Source of the DNA: Candidatus Saccharibacteria bacterium UBA2018
GTDB lineage: Bacteria; Patescibacteriota; Saccharimonadia; Saccharimonadales; Saccharimonadaceae
Direction: 5' to 3'
Length of the DNA stretch: 64,000 bases
Assembly: GCA_002335175.1 (NCBI GenBank)
Contig: DDCA01000002.1
Span: 1-64,000, forward strand
The notes below the pieces were generated by a model. That model made no database searches. It was not told where the DNA came from and worked only from the letters and a program-made list of their open reading frames with translations. Positions within the stretch are counted from its first letter, which is position 1, and each line of letters opens with the position of its first letter. Below are positions 7,848 to 16,477 of this stretch, piece after piece. The position numbers and the translations under genes are program-made.

Positions 7848-10040
7848 TCACACTTTTACGGGTTTGGGCAGGCAAATGGTAAATACCGTCCCTTTTTTGC
7901 GGTTAGCGCGGTACGTAATCGTACCATCATGCAAAGTCATGATTTTCTTTGCCCAGTACAAACCAAGTCCCGTCCCTCCAACCTTGGTTGACAGCGGATT
8001 ATCAAGCCGGGAGAACTTTTCAAACAGTTTGGAGTTTTCGGTTTCAGAGACACCCACGCCCTGATCGGCAACGTCGATACATATTGCGTCCGCTTTTTCA
8101 CGTACCGTCACTGTTGTTTTTGAATGTTCTTCAGAATACTTGCTCGCATTGTCGATGATATTTTCAACCACCATCCGTATTGAACTGGGATCAACAACCA
8201 CAGTGGCGTCGTCAACTTTGTTTGTAAGCGTTATTGTCTGGGATTTTTCTTTGTAGTTTGACGCTTGCTCTCGTATGACGTCTTCGAGCAACTGTTTCAA
8301 GTCCACATTTGATTTTTTAAGCATGACTTTGCCGGCGTCAACTTGGGCAACTTTCAATAAGTCATTCACGATTCGCAGCTGGCGTTCATTGCTCTCGTAG
8401 GCTTTTTCAAGAATAGTGCGCTTGGCCGGTTCAATCTTTCCCATGAAGCCTTCGAGCACCATCCCGACATATTGCTTCACTCCTGTAGCAGGGGTTCTTA
8501 GCTGGTGAGACGCGAGTGAAATAAATTCGTCTTTGCTTCTGTTTAGTTCGATTAAATCGTCAATCCGTTCCTTTTCAATTTTTTGACGTTTGATAATTTC
8601 TTCACGGAGGCCAGCGTTCGTCGCCTGGAGTTGTTCGGTGCGTTCTTTGACCCTGGACTCGAGCCGTTGCTTTTCAAGCAGCAGTTCCTTTTCGAGTTGG
8701 CGGCGGCGGGTTAATTCTTGCATTGACTCGTTGAACAGCCGAACGTTAGTAAGAGAAAGCGATATGCGCGAGGCGACGTCCTCTGCCATCGTCAGATCGG
8801 CCTGGGTATAGTACCGGCCTGATTCCGATGAAACGAACGTAATGGCACCGATTGGTTTGTCCTGCGCCTTAATTGGAGCAATGATAATGGAACGGATATG
8901 GAGCCCCAGCATGAAGTCGCGAACTTTCTTATCGGCTATCGAGGTGCGAATTAGCTCTTCACTAATCACCGGATAAAATTCTGATTTACCAGTCCTGATA
9001 ACAGCCGGCACTCCGGTTGGTTGGTCAATCGTCGGCGGATTATATTCACGGTATTCTTTGGCTAATGATACTTTTTTTGGATCTATATGGGCAACACTGA
9101 CCTGCTCGATTTCGTTATCGTCATTTAGTAACTCAACCGAGCACCAGTCAGCCACTTCGGGTATGCAGAGCTGGCTAATCTTCCGAAGGGTTGTCTCGTA
9201 GTCCATCGATGACGCCAACTCCTTTGAAACGTTTGCGAGGTAGCGCTGAATATTGGCAGACCGCTTTTGTTCGTCAATTTCGGTGGCGGTGCCATACCAT
9301 TTAATAATCTTCCCTGCTTTGTTACGGTAGGGAACCGCCCGGCCGATTACCCACAAGTACGAATCGGAATCGGCATGGTAGAGCCGGTATTCCATTTCAT
9401 ATGGCTTGCCGGTTTTTATTGAATGGTTCCAGGTCTTCTCAACCTTTTCCCTTTCATCAGGATGCAGCAATTTGCTGCGGCGATCCCTTTCAACGTTTCC
9501 AAGGCTAAGACCGGTAAAATCCTTCCACCGTTTGTTATAGTAATCGATATTGCCTTCGGTATCACTTGTCCATAGTAGTTGTGGAACGGTGTCAGCCATA
9601 AACCGTAGGCGGCTTTCGCTTTCACTTAGCGCCATTTCAATCTCTTTACGGTCGGTAATATCAATAATCACGCCTTTGGCGGTAATGGGCAGGCTGGCTT
9701 TGTCACGCTCTATACTTCCCCGTGCTACTACCCATCTGTGCGTCTTGCCAGGCCCGCCAATCCGGCATTCAATCCTAAGCTTCTTACCTCTTTTTAGGCT
9801 GCTCTGTATTTCTTTCTCGACCCGCTGGCGGTCGTCTAGATAAATTGCTTTTAAAAATGTGCTGAGCGGCAGCCCTTTGAGAGCTTTGGTTGGTGAAACG
9901 TTAAATGCCTGTGCAATCCGCTCGTCGGTAACGACTTTGTTTTTCTGAATGTTCCAAAGCCATGACCCGACCAGTTCGTTTGAGAGTGCTTCTTTGAGCT
10001 GGGCTTCCGTTAGCCGGGTTTCTTCGCTTTGCTCACTCAC
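7848..10040 (-). CDS. Soluble hybrid-sensor histidine kinase (PAS-PAS-GAF-HisKA-HATPase)
   Basis: Protein of 730 residues without membrane helices. Order: PAS (about 20-130, ending at DITDRKE), PAS (140-260), GAF (about 265-440), a coiled coil (440-505), HisKA with the phospho-accepting His512 in SLASHQLRTPA, and a HATPase domain with an N-box (ENIIDNASKYS), a G1 box (DQGVG) and a G2 box (GGTGLGLYWAKK). It senses a cytoplasmic signal; the ligands are unknown. The GTG start is preceded by AAGGA 9 nt upstream, at the end of the receiver gene at 10047, so the two are coupled. The His box is almost identical to those of the kinases at 10423 and 22348, pointing to recent paralogues. Confidence 0.9.
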   Translation of the reverse strand: MSEQSEETRLTEAQLKEALSNELVGSWLWNIQKNKVVTDERIAQAFNVSPTKALKGLPLSTFLKAIYLDDRQRVEKEIQSSLKRGKKLRIECRIGGPGKTHRWVVARGSIERDKASLPITAKGVIIDITDRKEIEMALSESESRLRFMADTVPQLLWTSDTEGNIDYYNKRWKDFTGLSLGNVERDRRSKLLHPDEREKVEKTWNHSIKTGKPYEMEYRLYHADSDSYLWVIGRAVPYRNKAGKIIKWYGTATEIDEQKRSANIQRYLANVSKELASSMDYETTLRKISQLCIPEVADWCSVELLNDDNEIEQVSVAHIDPKKVSLAKEYREYNPPTIDQPTGVPAVIRTGKSEFYPVISEELIRTSIADKKVRDFMLGLHIRSIIIAPIKAQDKPIGAITFVSSESGRYYTQADLTMAEDVASRISLSLTNVRLFNESMQELTRRRQLEKELLLEKQRLESRVKERTEQLQATNAGLREEIIKRQKIEKERIDDLIELNRSKDEFISLASHQLRTPATGVKQYVGMVLEGFMGKIEPAKRTILEKAYESNERQLRIVNDLLKVAQVDAGKVMLKKSNVDLKQLLEDVIREQASNYKEKSQTITLTNKVDDATVVVDPSSIRMVVENIIDNASKYSEEHSKTTVTVREKADAICIDVADQGVGVSETENSKLFEKFSRLDNPLSTKVGGTGLGLYWAKKIMTLHDGTITYRANRKKGTVFTICLPKPVKV

Positions 10041-10046
10041 ACGCCT

Positions 10047-10418
10047 CTATCCTTCGTCGCCGAGTTCGTTGCGGACAGCCGCAACGAGCTCTTTGGGTGA
10101 AACATCGGACTTCAAGAGACACCGGTACACACCGAGGTCCATAGCTTGTTCCAGTTCAACGCCAGACGAAAGGTTGCTAAGAACAACCACTTCTGTCCCA
10201 TCGGGTACGTTCGGCATGAATTTCTCTAAAAACTTCACGCCGCTCATCACCGGCATCATGAGGTCAAGTAGAATTAAGTCGTAGGTCGTCGTCTGGCATT
10301 TTTCCAGCGCGACCTTGCCGTTTTCGGCTACGTCACACTGGTATCCTTGTGATGACAATGTAGCATAATATGCTTCTCGTAAAATATCTTCGTCTTCGAC
10401 GATTAGGATCTTGTGCAT
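10047..10418 (-). CDS. Receiver-only response regulator (CheY-like)
   Basis: Protein of 123 residues, one receiver domain: acidic pocket in IVEDEDIL, phospho-acceptor Asp52 in LLDLMMPVMSG, switch Ser in VVLSN and Lys in CLLKSD. GGAAG sits 7 nt before the ATG and overlaps the stop region of the kinase upstream (stop at 10423), so kinase and receiver form a cognate pair. No DNA-binding or enzymatic output domain follows. Confidence 0.9.
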   Translation of the reverse strand: MHKILIVEDEDILREAYYATLSSQGYQCDVAENGKVALEKCQTTTYDLILLDLMMPVMSGVKFLEKFMPNVPDGTEVVVLSNLSSGVELEQAMDLGVYRCLLKSDVSPKELVAAVRNELGDEG

Positions 10419-10422
10419 GATG

Positions 10423-11613
10423 CTACTTCCTTTTTGGGAGATAAATGGTAAATGTTGTGCCTTTGCCTACTTCTGATTTTACTTCAATTCGGCCATCGTG
10501 TAATTCTATAACTTTCTTCACCCAATATAAACCGAGCCCGCTGCCGACCACCGACTGTGAGAGGTCATTAGGAATCCGCTGGAATTTTTCAAATAGCGAG
10601 GCGAGGTTTTCCGAAGCAATTCCCACGCCGTTATCCGAAATCGCCACGACGATATCGTCTTTTTGGGATTTCGTCGTAACTTCTATCGTACCGCCATCAA
10701 ACGTATACTTCGACGCGTTGTCAACGAGATTTTCGAGTGCCATTCTGAAATATTGCGGATCGGCCTGCACCGTCAAAGATACGTTCTTTGGTACGAACGT
10801 AACTGTTTGCTTGCGCGCAAGAATCGTTTTTTGCTGCTCCAAAATAACGTCTCGGACCAAGTCATTTATCTTCACGTCGGTTTTATCGAGGACAACCTTG
10901 CCGGCATCTATCTGAGCCACCTTAAGGAGGCTGTTGACGATTCTAATCAGACGTTCGTTGCTTTCGTACGACTTTTGTATGGGCGGCAGCAAATGGGGCG
11001 GTACATCACCCGCAAAGCCTTCCAATATGATGCCGAGCAGTTGCTTAATGGCAGTTGCCGGGGTCCGTAATTGGTGGGAGGCTAACGAAATAAACTCGTC
11101 TTTTGCTCCATTCAACCGCTTTAATTCTTCTTGCTGACGCTTCAGAAGGACGTTAGCTTTTTTAAGCTTGTCTTCCTGGATTTTACGTTCGGTTAAATTA
11201 CGCGTTACCTTGGCAAAGCCCGTTAACGTACCGCTATCGTCAAATAATGCCGTGATGATGACATTTGACCAGAACTTACTGCCGTCTTTGTGGATGCGCC
11301 AGCCTTCGTCCTCAATCCGGCCGAACTTTTGGGCATCTATTAACTCCTGTTGGGGTTTTTGCTTTTTTATATCTTCCTTCGGGTAAAAGATCGAAAAGTG
11401 CTTGCCGATAATTTCGGATGCCGAATAGCCGTTAGTTCTCTTGGCACCTTTGTTCCATGTCTGGACGTATCCATTTTTGTCCATCAAAAAAATAGCGTAA
11501 TCCTGAACATTTTCAACCAGCTCTTTATAACGCTTAAGCTCTGCCAGCGTTTCATTATGACGCGTCAGCAGTTTCGTCAGCCGGTTCCTGGTCGTATCAA
11601 TCCTAGCAGTCAC
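10423..11613 (-). CDS. Soluble sensor histidine kinase (PAS-HisKA-HATPase)
   Basis: Protein of 396 residues: a short N-terminal helix, a PAS domain (about 28-145, ending TRNLTERK), a coiled coil, HisKA with His180 in SLASHQLRTPA, and a HATPase domain with ALENLVDNASKYT, SDNGVG and GSGLGLYWVKK. No membrane helix, so a cytoplasmic sensor. The start GTG 11613 lacks a good Shine-Dalgarno site. It is overlapped by a 12-codon reading frame that begins 8 nt after a TATAAT box (11650-11655), so translation may be coupled to that upstream frame. It heads the operon kinase-receiver-kinase. Confidence 0.9.
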   Translation of the reverse strand: MTARIDTTRNRLTKLLTRHNETLAELKRYKELVENVQDYAIFLMDKNGYVQTWNKGAKRTNGYSASEIIGKHFSIFYPKEDIKKQKPQQELIDAQKFGRIEDEGWRIHKDGSKFWSNVIITALFDDSGTLTGFAKVTRNLTERKIQEDKLKKANVLLKRQQEELKRLNGAKDEFISLASHQLRTPATAIKQLLGIILEGFAGDVPPHLLPPIQKSYESNERLIRIVNSLLKVAQIDAGKVVLDKTDVKINDLVRDVILEQQKTILARKQTVTFVPKNVSLTVQADPQYFRMALENLVDNASKYTFDGGTIEVTTKSQKDDIVVAISDNGVGIASENLASLFEKFQRIPNDLSQSVVGSGLGLYWVKKVIELHDGRIEVKSEVGKGTTFTIYLPKRK

Positions 11614-11641
11614 GCACTATCTCACAAGAAACATCTATCAT
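11603..11641 (-). CDS. Possible leaderless upstream ORF of 12 codons
   Basis: ATG 11641 lies 8 nt after TATAAT, the same spacing as other leaderless starts here. The frame encodes 12 residues and ends in TAG at 11603-11605, overlapping the kinase GTG start (11613) in another frame. It may load ribosomes that re-initiate at the kinase start. The evidence is positional only. Confidence 0.35.
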   Translation of the reverse strand: MIDVSCEIVRDC

Positions 11642-11649
11642 CTCTCTTT

Positions 11650-11655
11650 ATTATA
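11650..11655 (-). promoter_or_regulatory. -10 box of the kinase-receiver-kinase operon
   Basis: TATAAT on the minus strand. The predicted transcript start is within 1-2 nt of ATG 11641, which opens the short upstream frame rather than the kinase itself. Confidence 0.5.
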
Positions 11656-11697
11656 CCAACCACGACCTCAACTTTTCAGTTAAGCCCATGGTTGGTT

Positions 11698-11729
11698 GCC
11701 CAATCCGGAGCAATGAGTCCGGATTGGGC
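11698..11729 (-). terminator. 12-bp perfect hairpin closing the T4SS operon
   Basis: Arms GCCCAATCCGGA (11698-11709) and its exact complement (11718-11729) enclose an 8-nt loop. It lies 58 nt downstream of the last gene of the GC-rich operon and just where base composition returns to the chromosomal level. There is no U-run, so it resembles the tailless terminators of high-GC bacteria. It may act in both directions. Confidence 0.55.
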
Positions 11730-11786
11730 GTGACGGTTTAAAGCTTCCCGTCAAACTGGGGACGTAAACCTCTTTCGAAGCCTACA

Positions 11787-14237
11787 TCATGGGTCAAGAC
11801 CCTGGTCGCGAAGAACAGCCAATGGATCGACTGCCGCTCCGCCACCTGGACGCACCTCAAAGTGCAGATGCGAACCGGTTGTGTTACCGGATGAGCCCAT
11901 CTTGCCGATTGGCGTGCCGACTGAAACAACTCTGTCTTCAAAATCAAAGCTGCTCAAGTGGCAGTACCAGGTTTCAAGACCATCCGGCGAACGGATGATG
12001 ATGCGGTTGCCATAGGCTCCCGCCCAGCCAGCCGACACAATCTCGCCGCTAGTTGCTGCATAGACCTGCGTGCCAACCGGTGCAGCAAAGTCCTGCCCGG
12101 TATGACAACTCGCCCACAGGCTGCCACATTCACCGAAACCGGCCGTCAGGGTATATGGCTTCGCGACCGGTAGTGTCCAATCGCCGCTAATGACGACCAC
12201 CTGCTCCAGCTCTGGAGACGAGATGGTCAGGCGGATGACGCCGACCAGCCGTTTTGGAGAGACGCCCCTCAAACCAATGGTACCGTCAGGAGGTTTCGGA
12301 CCGACGTAGAGCCCGAGTTCTCCCTCCGTCGGTTCGACCGGCTTCTCGCCGGAACCAACCTGGACATAGACGACCGGGTGATCCGAGCCTGTGACGGCTC
12401 GGTTGACTGGAATCACCTGATAATCCGAGACCGGCACGCCGTAGGACACGTACACGTGATCGACGACGCCGATACCTCTCTCGGCCGTGGTTTGCTGGGG
12501 ACAGGCTTCAACGGTACCGTCAGCCTGTATCCCACCTCGGCCCTTCCAGGCATCGTAGGCATTCAGCATGCTCCCCGACTCGGTCATAATGCACCACGTC
12601 AGGTTCGGTCGCAGATCTTGGTAGGTCGTGTTGCCCCTCGTACGTACCCCGAAGCCGGAGTTGAAGTCGCCAGTGAAGAAGACGGGCTTGCCTTCTGCCA
12701 CCAGCTTGTCCATATCAGCCGCATGCTGTTTGGCGTTCAGCCAACGCAGCCGCGGGTGTCCGTACAGGGGGCCAGCCGGGTCGTGAGTGTTGACCACGTA
12801 GAACACCTGCTGGGTTGTGTTGTCACGCAGCAGGACGACCGGGATGTCGCGTCGGATGCCATGGTGGGTGTACGGCATCTCGAGACGACTCTCCGCTCCC
12901 TTGACTGCAGTCACCTGGTTGGTGTCCCAGATAATTGAGTTGTCGGAGTGGATTTTGGGCGGCGCCGCCCCATTTCGCCCATAGTTCGGCGGGTCAGGGT
13001 AAATCTCGTAGCCGAACGGACGTAGCTGGTTCATAAGCTTGGCGCGCTGATCGGCTTGTAGTTCCTGAAGGCCGACGACCGCAAAGCCATGTTCAAGAAT
13101 CAACTTGACGGCCTTCTCGATCCGTACGACGCCCGGTTCTCCCGTCCCCTTGGTGTGGGTCGAGCCGAGCACGTTGTACGTTGCGATCGACAGTTCCCCG
13201 GGAACAGATGATCCGATGTAAATCCCGGCACCCGTGGCGTCGGATGGATCATTGCCGCCCTTCTTGGCCGTCAGCACGATGTCGCCGCGTGTCAGCTCCG
13301 CCTTGCCCGAGATAAAGTCCTGGGCAGGGATAAAGCTTGTCTCGACTCCGGCTTCTTCGTCGCCTTCGTACGCAGCAAGCTCCTCAATGGAACCTGGCAG
13401 GTCGACATCGGCAGCCCTGAAGGCTTCCTCGACGAACCCGGCGCCATCGTATTCACGACTGGTTTGCCATGAATAGGGATCTCCCACCATACCCAACGCT
13501 GCCAAAATGGCTTGTTCGAGCCGTGAGACATTGTCGAGAGTGGTGCAGTTGTCGGCGGTCTGTACGTACGGCGATCCGGCCAGCCGGGCATAAATTGCTT
13601 CGGCTTCCGGCTGGTACTGCTCGTAGCGGTCCGGATGAGCGGACCGCTGGACAGCCTGAGCCAGCTCACCGTAAGGACGGGTTTGCCAATTCGGCTGTTC
13701 AAGCAGAACGTCGACGAACTTGTTCGTCGCATAGTTGACGTTCGTGACCTCCTCGTACGTGCCCCAGCCCTGGCTCGGCCGTTGCTGGAACACGCCGGCA
13801 CTGTCACTGTGACCGTACGGCAGGTTTTGAAGCTCCGACTCGACGATACCGGTCATCAGAGCGATGACCGTAACTCGCTGCTTGTACGGGTCGAAGATCT
13901 CGGTCCTGCCGGCAACGATGCCGGTGATCTCAGCGGCGATGGCCGCTTGACCCTCGTTCATCGCCCCACCCTTGACGGTCAGGCCTTCCCACCAGTCAGT
14001 CTCTGCCGCAGCGTTGTTTGCTTGCCGCGGCTGTTCGGAATCGGCTTCCGCCGAAGAAGAGGCAGAGAGTGTCGCGCTGGCTGCAGCCGCCACTTCTGTC
14101 CCGTTGTTAATCCTTACGCAGGGCAATGATGCGGCATACTGGCTGGAGTTAACTCCTCCAAGCATTGCCAGGCAGCCGACCAAGCCAAACATCAGGCTGA
14201 ACAGGATGGCAACAGCCACCATGATCATGCGCTTCAC
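11787..14237 (-). CDS. Secreted multi-domain murein hydrolase / EEP nuclease-like protein
   Basis: About 816 residues. An N-terminal hydrophobic segment contains LVGC, a possible lipobox; otherwise it is a signal anchor. Numbering from the open frame, residues 95-225 are lysozyme-like (DSAGVFQQRPSQGWG, then AQAVQRSAHPD), as in actinobacterial NlpC/P60 proteins. Residues 240-345 resemble NlpC/P60, but the catalytic Cys site reads YDGAGFV, so the Cys is missing and the partner His is not seen. Residues 350-630 form an endonuclease/exonuclease/phosphatase domain with all key motifs (TYNVLG, GLQEL, NTHDP, GDFNS, SDHP). Residues 700-815 are an M23 peptidase with HTGQD and HLHFE intact. GTG 14237 is chosen because AGGAGG lies 8 nt upstream; the nearer ATG 14243 would leave only 2 nt. 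It is the last gene of the T4SS operon, so it may open the cell wall and cut nucleic acid or a phosphoester during transfer or host contact (inference). Confidence 0.82.
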   Translation of the reverse strand: MKRMIMVAVAILFSLMFGLVGCLAMLGGVNSSQYAASLPCVRINNGTEVAAAASATLSASSSAEADSEQPRQANNAAAETDWWEGLTVKGGAMNEGQAAIAAEITGIVAGRTEIFDPYKQRVTVIALMTGIVESELQNLPYGHSDSAGVFQQRPSQGWGTYEEVTNVNYATNKFVDVLLEQPNWQTRPYGELAQAVQRSAHPDRYEQYQPEAEAIYARLAGSPYVQTADNCTTLDNVSRLEQAILAALGMVGDPYSWQTSREYDGAGFVEEAFRAADVDLPGSIEELAAYEGDEEAGVETSFIPAQDFISGKAELTRGDIVLTAKKGGNDPSDATGAGIYIGSSVPGELSIATYNVLGSTHTKGTGEPGVVRIEKAVKLILEHGFAVVGLQELQADQRAKLMNQLRPFGYEIYPDPPNYGRNGAAPPKIHSDNSIIWDTNQVTAVKGAESRLEMPYTHHGIRRDIPVVLLRDNTTQQVFYVVNTHDPAGPLYGHPRLRWLNAKQHAADMDKLVAEGKPVFFTGDFNSGFGVRTRGNTTYQDLRPNLTWCIMTESGSMLNAYDAWKGRGGIQADGTVEACPQQTTAERGIGVVDHVYVSYGVPVSDYQVIPVNRAVTGSDHPVVYVQVGSGEKPVEPTEGELGLYVGPKPPDGTIGLRGVSPKRLVGVIRLTISSPELEQVVVISGDWTLPVAKPYTLTAGFGECGSLWASCHTGQDFAAPVGTQVYAATSGEIVSAGWAGAYGNRIIIRSPDGLETWYCHLSSFDFEDRVVSVGTPIGKMGSSGNTTGSHLHFEVRPGGGAAVDPLAVLRDQGLDP

Positions 14238-14249
14238 TCTCATCACCTC

Positions 14250-14846
14250 CTAGGTGCGCGGAGCTTCGTAAATCAGCCAGGTATCACCCTGCCTGACCCA
14301 CGTCATGAATTGGTCGTAGTTGAATGACGTAACGGCGTGGCCGCCACGGTCATACTTGGTGACATGCAGCTTGACGACTCCCCGGGCCGTGTTGCGGTCC
14401 AGAAAGATGCCAACGAGACCCGTCAGCGCCTTTGCTTTCAATGAAGCCCCTTCCTCCAGCATGGCGTAGTCGGCTTCGGACGAACCGTAACCGAACCGTG
14501 CGGTCTGGAGAAAATGCTCCGTCGCGTAGGGCGTCACTTTCTCGCGTATCTGCTCGTTTATCTCCTGCACCTGGTCCGGACTGGATGCCGGAGGCAAGGA
14601 AAAATAGAGCGGCGAGAAAGCTCGGACTTGCCGATCGAGCATCACCTGATCATGGGTAAGCGGGTTTGATTCCCCGCCATCGCCATGTTCCGGTGAGGCC
14701 GATTGAGTCTCAGCCGGTGTCTGGTCAGCAGGCCGGGAAGGTGATGGTTCGCCTCCCCGGCCTGCATAGCTCCAGACAATGAGTGCCAGGCACAAGGCCG
14801 CGGTCGCGGCCAGAAGAACATACCTGAGCTTGACCCTGTCAAACAT
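14250..14846 (-). CDS. Membrane-anchored VirB8/TcpC-like conjugation protein
   Basis: Protein of 198 residues: one membrane helix (about 8-28), a Pro/Ser/Glu linker, and a C-terminal domain of about 130 residues resembling the NTF2-like fold of VirB8/TcpC bitopic subunits. The assignment rests on architecture and position, not on a diagnostic motif. ATG 14846 has GGAGG 8 nt upstream and overlaps the stop of the VirB4 ATPase gene, so translation is coupled. The longer frame to 14975 is an artefact. Its stop overlaps the ribosome binding site of the murein hydrolase gene. Confidence 0.55.
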   Translation of the reverse strand: MFDRVKLRYVLLAATAALCLALIVWSYAGRGGEPSPSRPADQTPAETQSASPEHGDGGESNPLTHDQVMLDRQVRAFSPLYFSLPPASSPDQVQEINEQIREKVTPYATEHFLQTARFGYGSSEADYAMLEEGASLKAKALTGLVGIFLDRNTARGVVKLHVTKYDRGGHAVTSFNYDQFMTWVRQGDTWLIYEAPRT

Positions 14847-16326
14847 GGCTGGATCCTCCGGCCTTGAGCGCGAAGCCGGTTTCCCGAGCAACGCGTTCGT
14901 ACTTGCTCCTATCCAGTCCGGGCCGGTTGACCATGTCTTCGTTGGCCGACTCAGTCTGGATAAGCCCGAGCTCAATCGGAGTTGGGATGAACCGCACGTA
15001 CGTCAGCGGCTCGGTTTCGCCGAGCTTGAGACCAAAGATGCGTGGCGGCAAGTCCGGCAGCAGTCTCCTGTCCAGGTCCGAAATGTTAAGTCGGTCCTGG
15101 AGTTCGTCGAGGTACTCCTTCTTGTTCGGCTGGGTGCCGATCAGGAAGAACCCCATGTCGTCGAGAATGCTTTGGCCGTAACTCCACAGCTCGCTGCCGA
15201 TGCCACCCTTCCGGTAGTCGCTGAAACGGTGTGAACCCGACAGGCTGAGCTTTCGGACGCTGCGTGAAATCTTGCTCTTCAGCGCCTTCGCACGGGCGTA
15301 GGCGAGGTCCTCCATTGACTGGTGGTCCTCGTCGTCCAGCTCGAGGTTCGGATAGAGGTTGTGTAGGCCCCTTTCGATGGCGTTGATTTCGAGCCGGTGG
15401 TCGATGGCACGCATCAACGACACGGCCTCCTTGCTGACGCCACGCCAATCCTTGATGATCGCCATCTGGTTCAGCATGTCGTACAGCGAGTCGCCGCCGC
15501 CGAGCATCCGGCCGTACTTGCCTTCCATCAGCGTACCGAGCAGCGAAGCGATGTGCTCGCCAGACTGCACGATTTCCTGATGCGAGACATTGTCCGACCG
15601 ATCGTAAATGGCCGCCAAGCTCATTTCGAGCCCCTCGACCTGCGCTCGGTCTGCGCCACTCTCTGCGTAGCGGGTGATGCGTTCAGCAATCTGCCCCCGC
15701 ATCCGGTCATGGAGACCGGTGTAGTAGGCATCGATGTCGTCAGGGGTGAGGCTTAGGCCGAATTTCATCAGCGTCTGGATTGACCAGAGCGTCGGTTCGG
15801 TTGCCATCATCCGGCTCACGGCAATCTTGAGCGCATCGAATGGGCTGCCGATGAGCGGTGCCTTGGCGACATGCTCACAGAGCATGATTGCCATCTCCAG
15901 CGTGTTCAGCTCTCCAAGCTCGAGCCGAGGCTCGAAAATGTTGACGCTCCTGGTTGCGATGTCATACACGTCGCAACCAAGGAACTCGCCGAGCTTGGCA
16001 TACTCGCTCTTCTCGCCCTCCGACTTGTGATCGTTGATAGCGATGCGCATCAGGCCGTGGCCGGCGCCGATGGTAGCAAGCCGGGCGGCGATTTCCTTGA
16101 AGCCGGTTGACTTGCCGACGCCTTTTCCGCCGAGGACCAGTCCGTTCAACGACGGAACGATGCCCTCAGCCTTTTCTTGAAACGCATCGAAGTACCAGTC
16201 TTCGTTGCTGGGGACGTAAATCCCCATCGGCATGCCGCCGCGGTAGCTGTGACCCGGCCCTCCAAAAGGATGGGCCGTCGTCATTTGGGCAGTCGGGGCC
16301 CGGTGGTGGGCTGCGCGAATACTCAC
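14839..16326 (-). CDS. virB4: T4SS VirB4/TraC-type ATPase domain protein
   Basis: Protein of 495 residues with Walker A GGKGVGKST (residues 66-74), an acidic stretch LELDDEDH that fits Walker B of VirB4, and late motifs with GTQPNKKEY. It powers assembly or substrate passage in T4SS. Its length covers only the C-terminal ATPase half of a normal VirB4 (usually about 800 residues); the N-terminal half appears to be the separate gene at 16501. The GTG start has AAAGGAG 7 nt upstream. A 174-nt structured gap separates it from that upstream gene. Actinobacterial conjugative elements use a similar split, as far as I recall. Confidence 0.78.
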   Translation of the reverse strand: MSIRAAHHRAPTAQMTTAHPFGGPGHSYRGGMPMGIYVPSNEDWYFDAFQEKAEGIVPSLNGLVLGGKGVGKSTGFKEIAARLATIGAGHGLMRIAINDHKSEGEKSEYAKLGEFLGCDVYDIATRSVNIFEPRLELGELNTLEMAIMLCEHVAKAPLIGSPFDALKIAVSRMMATEPTLWSIQTLMKFGLSLTPDDIDAYYTGLHDRMRGQIAERITRYAESGADRAQVEGLEMSLAAIYDRSDNVSHQEIVQSGEHIASLLGTLMEGKYGRMLGGGDSLYDMLNQMAIIKDWRGVSKEAVSLMRAIDHRLEINAIERGLHNLYPNLELDDEDHQSMEDLAYARAKALKSKISRSVRKLSLSGSHRFSDYRKGGIGSELWSYGQSILDDMGFFLIGTQPNKKEYLDELQDRLNISDLDRRLLPDLPPRIFGLKLGETEPLTYVRFIPTPIELGLIQTESANEDMVNRPGLDRSKYERVARETGFALKAGGSSHV

Positions 16327-16435
16327 GACAACTCTCCTTTGCCTAGTTGTTAAGGTGTAGATCGAGGGGCCGGGTTAGCTCCTCGACGCTCCGGCTGCTT
16401 CGTAGCCTGAGGGTCGAACCGCTAACATGGTGATG

Positions 16436-16477
16436 CGGCTTCGGCGGAGGACTGTAGTAGTCCCCGCGCCGAAGCCG
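16436..16477 (-). promoter_or_regulatory. Strong intercistronic hairpin inside the T4SS operon
   Basis: CGGCTTCGGCG (16436-16446) pairs with CGCCGAAGCCG (16467-16477). After a one-base bulge a further 7 bp close a 5-nt loop, so about 18 bp in all. It lies in the 174-nt gap between the two VirB4 halves, where other operon genes overlap or nearly touch. It could be a partial terminator, a processing site or an mRNA stabiliser that sets the ratio of the two products. Confidence 0.5.

Noticed and set aside
14846..14975. 43-residue N-terminal extension of the VirB8-like protein
   Set aside because: Lies inside the VirB4 ATPase coding sequence; ATG 14846 with GGAGG 8 nt upstream gives a normal bitopic protein.
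16366..16430. GGTTCGACCC on the minus strand, resembling a tRNA T-loop
   Set aside because: No acceptor stem, D arm or anticodon arm can be paired around it; treated as part of a structured gap.
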